Assembly: GCA_035649895.1 (NCBI GenBank)
Contig: DASRIS010000192.1
Coordinates: 1 to 17,739, forward strand
Origin: DASSUC01 sp035649895
GTDB taxonomy: Bacteria > Actinomycetota > Actinomycetes > Mycobacteriales > Micromonosporaceae
Reading direction: 5' to 3'
DNA: 17,739 nt
Below are positions 13,480 through 17,739 of this stretch, in pieces (within the stretch, counting starts at the first letter, position 1; the number at the start of each line of letters is the position of its first letter). The position numbers and the translations under genes were made by a program. The notes under the pieces were generated by a model, which did no database searches, was not told the origin of the DNA, and saw only the letters and a program-made list of their open reading frames with translations.

Positions 13480-16014
13480 GTGACGGATCCGACCATGCCC
13501 GAAGACGACGACGCGGTCGAGGGGACCGGCGCCGGCGCGGACCACAGCGGTGACGGCACGGCGCGCAGCCGGATCGAGCCGGTCGGGCTCGAGGTGGAGA
13601 TGTCGCGCTCGTACCTCGACTACGCGATGAGCGTGATCGTCAGCCGCGCCCTGCCGGACGTCCGCGACGGGCTCAAGCCGGTCCATCGCAAGATCCTCTA
13701 TGCCATGTACGACTCGGGGTACCGCCCCGACCGCGGCTACGTGAAGTGCTCCCGGGTCGTCGGCGACGTGATGGGGCAGTTCCACCCGCACGGTGACGCG
13801 TCCATCTACGACGCCCTGGTGCGGATGGGCCAGCCCTGGTCGCTGCGCTACCCGCTGATCGACGGCAACGGCAACTTCGGCTCGCCCGGCAACGACCCGC
13901 CGGCCGCGATGCGCTACACCGAGAGCCGGCTCGACCCGCTCGCCATGGAGATGCTGCGCGACATCGACGAGGACACGGTCGACTTCGGGCCGAACTACGA
14001 CGGGCGGGCGCAGGAGCCCAGCGTGCTGCCCTCGCGCGTGCCCAACCTGCTCATGAACGGGTCGGCCGGCATCGCCGTGGGCATGGCGACCAACATCCCC
14101 CCGCACAACCTGCGCGAGATCGGCGCGGCGGTGCAGTGGTGCCTGGCCAACCCGGAAGCCGACGAGCCGACCACCCTGGACGAGCTGATCAAGATCGTCA
14201 AGGGGCCGGACTTCCCCACGTACGGGCTGATCGTCGGCACGACGCCGATCATGGACGCGTACCGGACCGGGCGGGGCTCGATCCGGATGCGGGCGGTGGT
14301 CGAGGTCGAGGAGGACCGCCGCGGCCGGGCCCAGCTGGTCGTCACCGAGCTGCCGTACCAGGTCAACCCGGACAACCTCGCCGAGCGCATCGCCGACCTG
14401 GTCAAGGAGGGCAAGCTAAGCGGCATCGCGGACATCCGGGACGAGTCGTCCGGGCGTACCGGCATGCGGCTGATCCTGGTCCTCAAGCGGGACGCGGTCG
14501 CCAAGGTCGTGCTGAACAACCTCTACAAGCACACCCAGCTGCAGGAGACGTTCGGCGCCAACATGCTGGCGCTGGTCGACGGCGTGCCGCGCACGCTCAA
14601 CCTGGCCCAGTTCGTGCGCCACTACGTCGCGCACCAGATGGAGGTCATCCGCAGGCGTACGGCGTACCGGCTGCGCAAGGCCGAGGAGCGGGCGCACATC
14701 CTGCGCGGCCTGGTCAAGGCCCTCGACGCGCTGGACGAGGTGATCGCGCTGATCCGGCGCTCGCCAACCGTCGACGAGGCGCGCACCGGCCTGATGCGGC
14801 TGCTCGACATCGACGAGGTCCAGGCCACCGCGATCCTCGACATGCAGCTGCGGCGCCTGGCGGCCCTGGAGCGGCAGAAGATCGTCGACGAGCTGGCCGA
14901 GATCGAGGTGAAGATCGCCGACCTCAAGGACATCCTGGCCAAGCCGGAGCGGCAACGGAAGATCATCTCGGACGAGCTGGGCGAGATCGTCACCAAGTGG
15001 GGCGACGAGCGCCGTACCCGGATCATCCCTTTCGACGGCGAGGTCTCGATGGAGGACCTCATCGCGCGCGAGGACGTGGTCGTCACGATCACCCGGACCG
15101 GGTACGCCAAGCGCACCAAGACCGACCTCTACCGCTCGCAGAAGCGGGGTGGCAAGGGGGTCTCCGGCGCCACGCTGCGCCAGGACGACATCGTCAGCCA
15201 CTTCTTCGTCTGCTCCACGCACGACTGGATCCTGTTCTTCACCAACAAGGGCCGGGTCTACCGGGCCAAGGCGTACGAGCTGCCGGAGGCGAGCCGGGTG
15301 GCCCGCGGCCAGCATGTGGCGAACCTGCTCGCCTTCCAGCCGGACGAGCGCATCGCCCAGGTCATCGAGATCCACGACTACCAGGTCGCGCCCTACCTCG
15401 TCCTGGCCACCCGGAGCGGGCTGGTCAAGAAGACCCGGCTGGAGGAGTTCGACTCCAACCGGTCCGGCGGCATCATCGCGATCAACCTGCGCGACGACGA
15501 CGAGCTGGTGGGCGCGTCGCTGATCGGGCCCGACGACGACCTGCTGCTGGTCTCCAAGCGCGCCCAGGCGATCCGGTTCAAGGCCGACGACGACGCCCTG
15601 CGGCCGATGGGGCGGGCCACCTCGGGCGTGATCGGCATGCGCTTCGGCGACGGGGACGAGCTGCTCGCGATGGAGGTCGTGCGCGACGGGATGGACGTGC
15701 TTACCGCCACGAATGGTGGGTACGCAAAGCGGACGCCGATCGAGGAGTATCCGATCCAGGGCCGGGGCGGGAAGGGGGTGCTGACCGCTAAGATCACCGA
15801 GCGTCGTGGGGGTCTCGTCGGTGCCGTGGTCATCAACCCCGATGATGAGCTGTTCGCCATCACCAGCAACGGTGGTGTCATCCGGACGCCGGTCAAACCT
15901 GTACGACGCACGCGTGACCGGAACACAATGGGGGTCAAGCTCATGGACCTCCCAGATGGCGTGACCCTCGTGGCCATTGCTCGCAACGCCGACGAGCCTG
16001 ACGAACAGGACTAG
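13480..16014 (+). CDS. gyrA: DNA gyrase subunit A
   Basis: 844-residue breakage-reunion subunit of gyrase. The winged-helix region carries the catalytic tyrosine Y146 preceded by R145 (AMRYTE). The quinolone-resistance region reads HPHGDASIYDALVRMG (102-117), with alanine A107 where E. coli has S83 and aspartate D111 where E. coli has D87. The C-terminal beta-pinwheel (about 545-844) contains the GyrA box QKRGGKG (554-560), needed to wrap DNA, and a second box-like QGRGGKG at 760-766. Start is GTG 13480 with AAGGG (13469-13473) and a 6-nt spacer; ATG 13495 is a less supported alternative. The first 35 residues are acidic and unconserved. The stop is 3 bp before the next gene's ATG. Confidence 0.97.
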   Translation: MTDPTMPEDDDAVEGTGAGADHSGDGTARSRIEPVGLEVEMSRSYLDYAMSVIVSRALPDVRDGLKPVHRKILYAMYDSGYRPDRGYVKCSRVVGDVMGQFHPHGDASIYDALVRMGQPWSLRYPLIDGNGNFGSPGNDPPAAMRYTESRLDPLAMEMLRDIDEDTVDFGPNYDGRAQEPSVLPSRVPNLLMNGSAGIAVGMATNIPPHNLREIGAAVQWCLANPEADEPTTLDELIKIVKGPDFPTYGLIVGTTPIMDAYRTGRGSIRMRAVVEVEEDRRGRAQLVVTELPYQVNPDNLAERIADLVKEGKLSGIADIRDESSGRTGMRLILVLKRDAVAKVVLNNLYKHTQLQETFGANMLALVDGVPRTLNLAQFVRHYVAHQMEVIRRRTAYRLRKAEERAHILRGLVKALDALDEVIALIRRSPTVDEARTGLMRLLDIDEVQATAILDMQLRRLAALERQKIVDELAEIEVKIADLKDILAKPERQRKIISDELGEIVTKWGDERRTRIIPFDGEVSMEDLIAREDVVVTITRTGYAKRTKTDLYRSQKRGGKGVSGATLRQDDIVSHFFVCSTHDWILFFTNKGRVYRAKAYELPEASRVARGQHVANLLAFQPDERIAQVIEIHDYQVAPYLVLATRSGLVKKTRLEEFDSNRSGGIIAINLRDDDELVGASLIGPDDDLLLVSKRAQAIRFKADDDALRPMGRATSGVIGMRFGDGDELLAMEVVRDGMDVLTATNGGYAKRTPIEEYPIQGRGGKGVLTAKITERRGGLVGAVVINPDDELFAITSNGGVIRTPVKPVRRTRDRNTMGVKLMDLPDGVTLVAIARNADEPDEQD

Positions 16015-16017
16015 TTG

Positions 16018-17550
16018 ATGACGGAGACACAGGCGGTGTCGGGGGCTGCGGGGACCTCGACCCCGGTCGACACCGAGCCACGCGACGATGACGCCGCTGG
16101 CCGGTCCGTGGTCGGCCGGGCGACCGTTCCCGCGTCCGAGTCCTCGAAGAGCCCAGGCGCCACGGGAGACTCGCCGCCCGCCGACGACCGGCCGCGGTCT
16201 GGTGGGTCAGGGCCTGACCGGTCGGGATCTGACCGGTCGTCGCCCGATGACGAGCCGACGACCGAGCCGAGCACGAGCACATCGTCGGCACCCGCCTCGG
16301 GGAAGGCTGACCCGGCGGGTGCTGCCCCGGTTGACACGCGGAAGCCGAAGTCATCCGGCGGCTCGTCGGGCGGGTCCCGGCCAGGTGCTGGTTCGCCGGA
16401 GCCGGCTGTGGCCAAGCCGGACCCGTCGCGTCCGGGTGCGCTGGGCGCGTCCGGGGCGGCTCCCGACCCATCCGGGTCGGCCAAGGCCGGTCCTGGTTCA
16501 TCGGTCTCCACCCGCACCTCCACGTCCACCGGGCCCAAGTCCGAACCTGAGCCGCCCGGTTCTGGGCCGTCCTCTAGCTTTGGGCCGCCCTCTGGCTCGG
16601 GGCCCTCCGCTGGCTCCGGGCCGTCTGGGCCTGGGGCTTCTGCACCGGCTGGGCCTGGCGCGCCAGCATCCGGCCGCGCCGGCAGTCCGAGGTTCACCCG
16701 GGCACCGGGCATGCCGGCGCCGCCTACATCTTCTGAGGAGCAGACGGCGCGTAGCGGCGCCGCTGCCAGCCAGGCCGCGGCGGGCCAGCAGGTGGTGTCG
16801 GGCCGGGCCGGCGTACCAGGGCAGCTTGGCCCCGGGGGCGGCGGCAGGCAAGGACCGGCCGCGGCGCCCACCTCGGGGGCTGGCCGGGGCGCCGGTACGG
16901 GCCTGGGCGTACCGGCTGTCGCCGCTGCCTCTGCTGCCGTACCGGTGGTGAGCGCACCGCCGAGCCAGGTGCCGGGGCGGCCCGTCCGCACCTCTGCGCC
17001 GGTGCCACCCGGTGGTCGACCGATGCCGCGTGGCGGGGTGGCCACCGGCCGCGTTGCGGTGGGCGGCGCAACCGGGGTCCGGCCCATGCCGGGGATGCCA
17101 CTGGGCGCTGCCGGCTCGGCGCGAGTGAGCGAGGCGGTACGCGCAGCGCGCGCCAACGCCGCGGCAGCGGCTGCCCGCGGCCCCCGCCGGGCCCGGCTGA
17201 ACCTCAAGCGGATCGACCCGTGGTCGGTGATGAAGTTCTCGTTCGCCGTCTCGCTCGTCCTGTTCATCGTGGTGATCGTCGCGACATCCGTGCTCTACCT
17301 CGCGCTCGACACGATGGGGGTCTTCGACAGCGTCAACTCGACGCTGTCAGACATGGTCGGTGCTACCGGCGGTGCCGACGGGGGCGGCGGCTTCAAGATC
17401 ACAGCGAAGGGTGTGATCGGCATGGCGGGCCTCCTGGGCGCCGTCAACGTGGTGCTGTTCACCGCCCTGGCCACGCTGGCTGCGTTCATCTACAACGTCT
17501 GCGCCGACCTGGTCGGCGGTGTCGAGCTCACGCTCTCCGAGCGGGACTGA
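16018..17550 (+). CDS. DUF3566 membrane protein with long disordered N-terminus
   Basis: 510-residue protein with a C-terminal DUF3566 domain (about 391-510), the family of M. tuberculosis Rv0007, which also follows gyrA. The first roughly 385 residues are Pro/Gly/Ser/Ala-rich and presumably disordered, including GPS/GSG-type repeats around 180-215. The domain begins RRARLNLKRIDPWSVMKFS and has two membrane helices, about 407-430 and 465-492, the second ending FIYNVCADLVGGVELTLSERD. The N-terminus is probably cytoplasmic, given the basic stretch before helix 1. ATG 16018 is preferred (AGGA 16007-16010, 7-nt spacer) over TTG 16015. It lies 3 bp after gyrA and is probably co-transcribed. Function is unknown; a role at the cell envelope or division site is only a guess from gene neighbourhood in relatives. 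Confidence 0.88.
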   Translation: MTETQAVSGAAGTSTPVDTEPRDDDAAGRSVVGRATVPASESSKSPGATGDSPPADDRPRSGGSGPDRSGSDRSSPDDEPTTEPSTSTSSAPASGKADPAGAAPVDTRKPKSSGGSSGGSRPGAGSPEPAVAKPDPSRPGALGASGAAPDPSGSAKAGPGSSVSTRTSTSTGPKSEPEPPGSGPSSSFGPPSGSGPSAGSGPSGPGASAPAGPGAPASGRAGSPRFTRAPGMPAPPTSSEEQTARSGAAASQAAAGQQVVSGRAGVPGQLGPGGGGRQGPAAAPTSGAGRGAGTGLGVPAVAAASAAVPVVSAPPSQVPGRPVRTSAPVPPGGRPMPRGGVATGRVAVGGATGVRPMPGMPLGAAGSARVSEAVRAARANAAAAAARGPRRARLNLKRIDPWSVMKFSFAVSLVLFIVVIVATSVLYLALDTMGVFDSVNSTLSDMVGATGGADGGGGFKITAKGVIGMAGLLGAVNVVLFTALATLAAFIYNVCADLVGGVELTLSERD

Positions 17551-17612
17551 CCGCCGCAAGGGTGCCGGACCGCGGGGTGTCCAACCCGCCCGCGCACGCC
17601 GCGCCAGGCGAG

Positions 17613-17642
17613 TTGGGGGAACGGCAGGGGGTACGGTAGCCT
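17613..17642 (+). promoter_or_regulatory. Candidate promoter of tRNA-Ile
   Basis: TTGGGG (17613-17618), an 18-bp spacer and TAGCCT (17637-17642) form a plausible housekeeping promoter. The start near 17649 would leave about 47 nt before the tRNA. The -10 is identical to that proposed for rpmH. Confidence 0.45.
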
Positions 17643-17695
17643 TGCTCGTCGCGCCCGAGGTCGTCTCGGCGAAGCCATCTGGCGTGGGCAGTCAC

Positions 17696-17739
17696 GGGGC
17701 TATAGCTCAGTCGGTTAGAGCGCAGAGCTGATAACTCTG
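17696..17739 (+). tRNA. ileT: tRNA-Ile (GAU), 5' part
   Basis: The first 44 nt of a tRNA are present, and the window ends after the anticodon stem. The acceptor strand GGGGCTA is followed by TA, the D stem GCTC/GAGC with an AGTCGGTTA loop, and the anticodon stem CAGAG/CTCTG around loop CTGATAA, giving anticodon GAT (GAU). Position just after gyrA and the DUF3566 gene is the same as in mycobacteria and other actinobacteria, where tRNA-Ala usually follows. The gene symbol is by convention only. Confidence 0.93.

Noticed and set aside
16011..17267. 418-residue minus-strand ORF opposite the DUF3566 gene
   Set aside because: The low-complexity GC-rich region opens several frames. The plus-strand frame ends in a recognisable two-helix domain and has a ribosome site next to the gyrA stop.

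Overview
The window is the chromosomal replication-origin neighbourhood of a high-GC actinobacterium. The gene order is khpB(jag)-yidC-yidD-rnpA-rpmH on the minus strand, then dnaA-oriC-dnaN-gnd-recF-dciA-(unknown gene)-gyrB-gyrA-DUF3566-tRNA-Ile. This is the classical actinobacterial layout, in which a 6-phosphogluconate dehydrogenase gene sits between dnaN and recF. Codons are strongly GC-ending, GTG starts are common, and the DnaA domain II is long. From memory, the protein sequences look most like the Micromonosporaceae (Micromonospora/Salinispora type). The family is an inference; the phylum is secure.

Region by region. (1) Positions 15-2769, minus strand: rpmH, rnpA, yidD, yidC and khpB form a tightly packed set for the ribosome, RNase P, membrane insertion and RNA binding. 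rnpA and yidD overlap (GTGA), as do yidD and yidC (TGATG). A strong-looking promoter (TTGACC-N17-TAGCCT) lies at 2896-2924 upstream of rpmH. (2) Positions 2770-3369: a 600-bp divergent spacer with the rpmH promoter, a palindrome on it, a dnaA promoter candidate with two perfect DnaA boxes, a third DnaA box inside a perfect palindrome, and a possible 34-residue leader ORF whose stop overlaps the dnaA start. (3) Positions 3370-5439: dnaA, with a repeat-encoded domain II. (4) Positions 5440-5876: oriC, with DnaA boxes on both strands and an AT-rich tract suitable as unwinding element. (5) Positions 5877-10098: dnaN, gnd, recF and dciA, very likely one transcription unit. recF appears to start at a CTG codon, and dciA overlaps recF. 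(6) Positions 10099-10557: an unusually AT-rich non-coding spacer (about 56% GC by hand count over 10141-10500) with a perfect 15-bp inverted repeat. (7) Positions 10558-11112, minus strand: a protein I do not recognise. (8) Positions 11459-16014: gyrB and gyrA. (9) Positions 16018-17550: a two-helix DUF3566 membrane protein with a long disordered N-terminus. (10) Positions 17696-17739: the 5' 44 nt of tRNA-Ile(GAU), cut by the window edge.

Most of the genes serve one job: opening the origin (DnaA), loading the helicase (DciA), clamping the polymerase (DnaN), repairing stalled forks (RecF) and relieving supercoils (GyrA/GyrB). The window is largely conserved core genome and I see no mobile element, CRISPR array or defence system. 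The less ordinary material is in the non-coding DNA (leader ORF, palindromes, AT-rich spacer), in start-codon usage, and in tandem-repeat-encoded low-complexity inserts found in several of the replication proteins.
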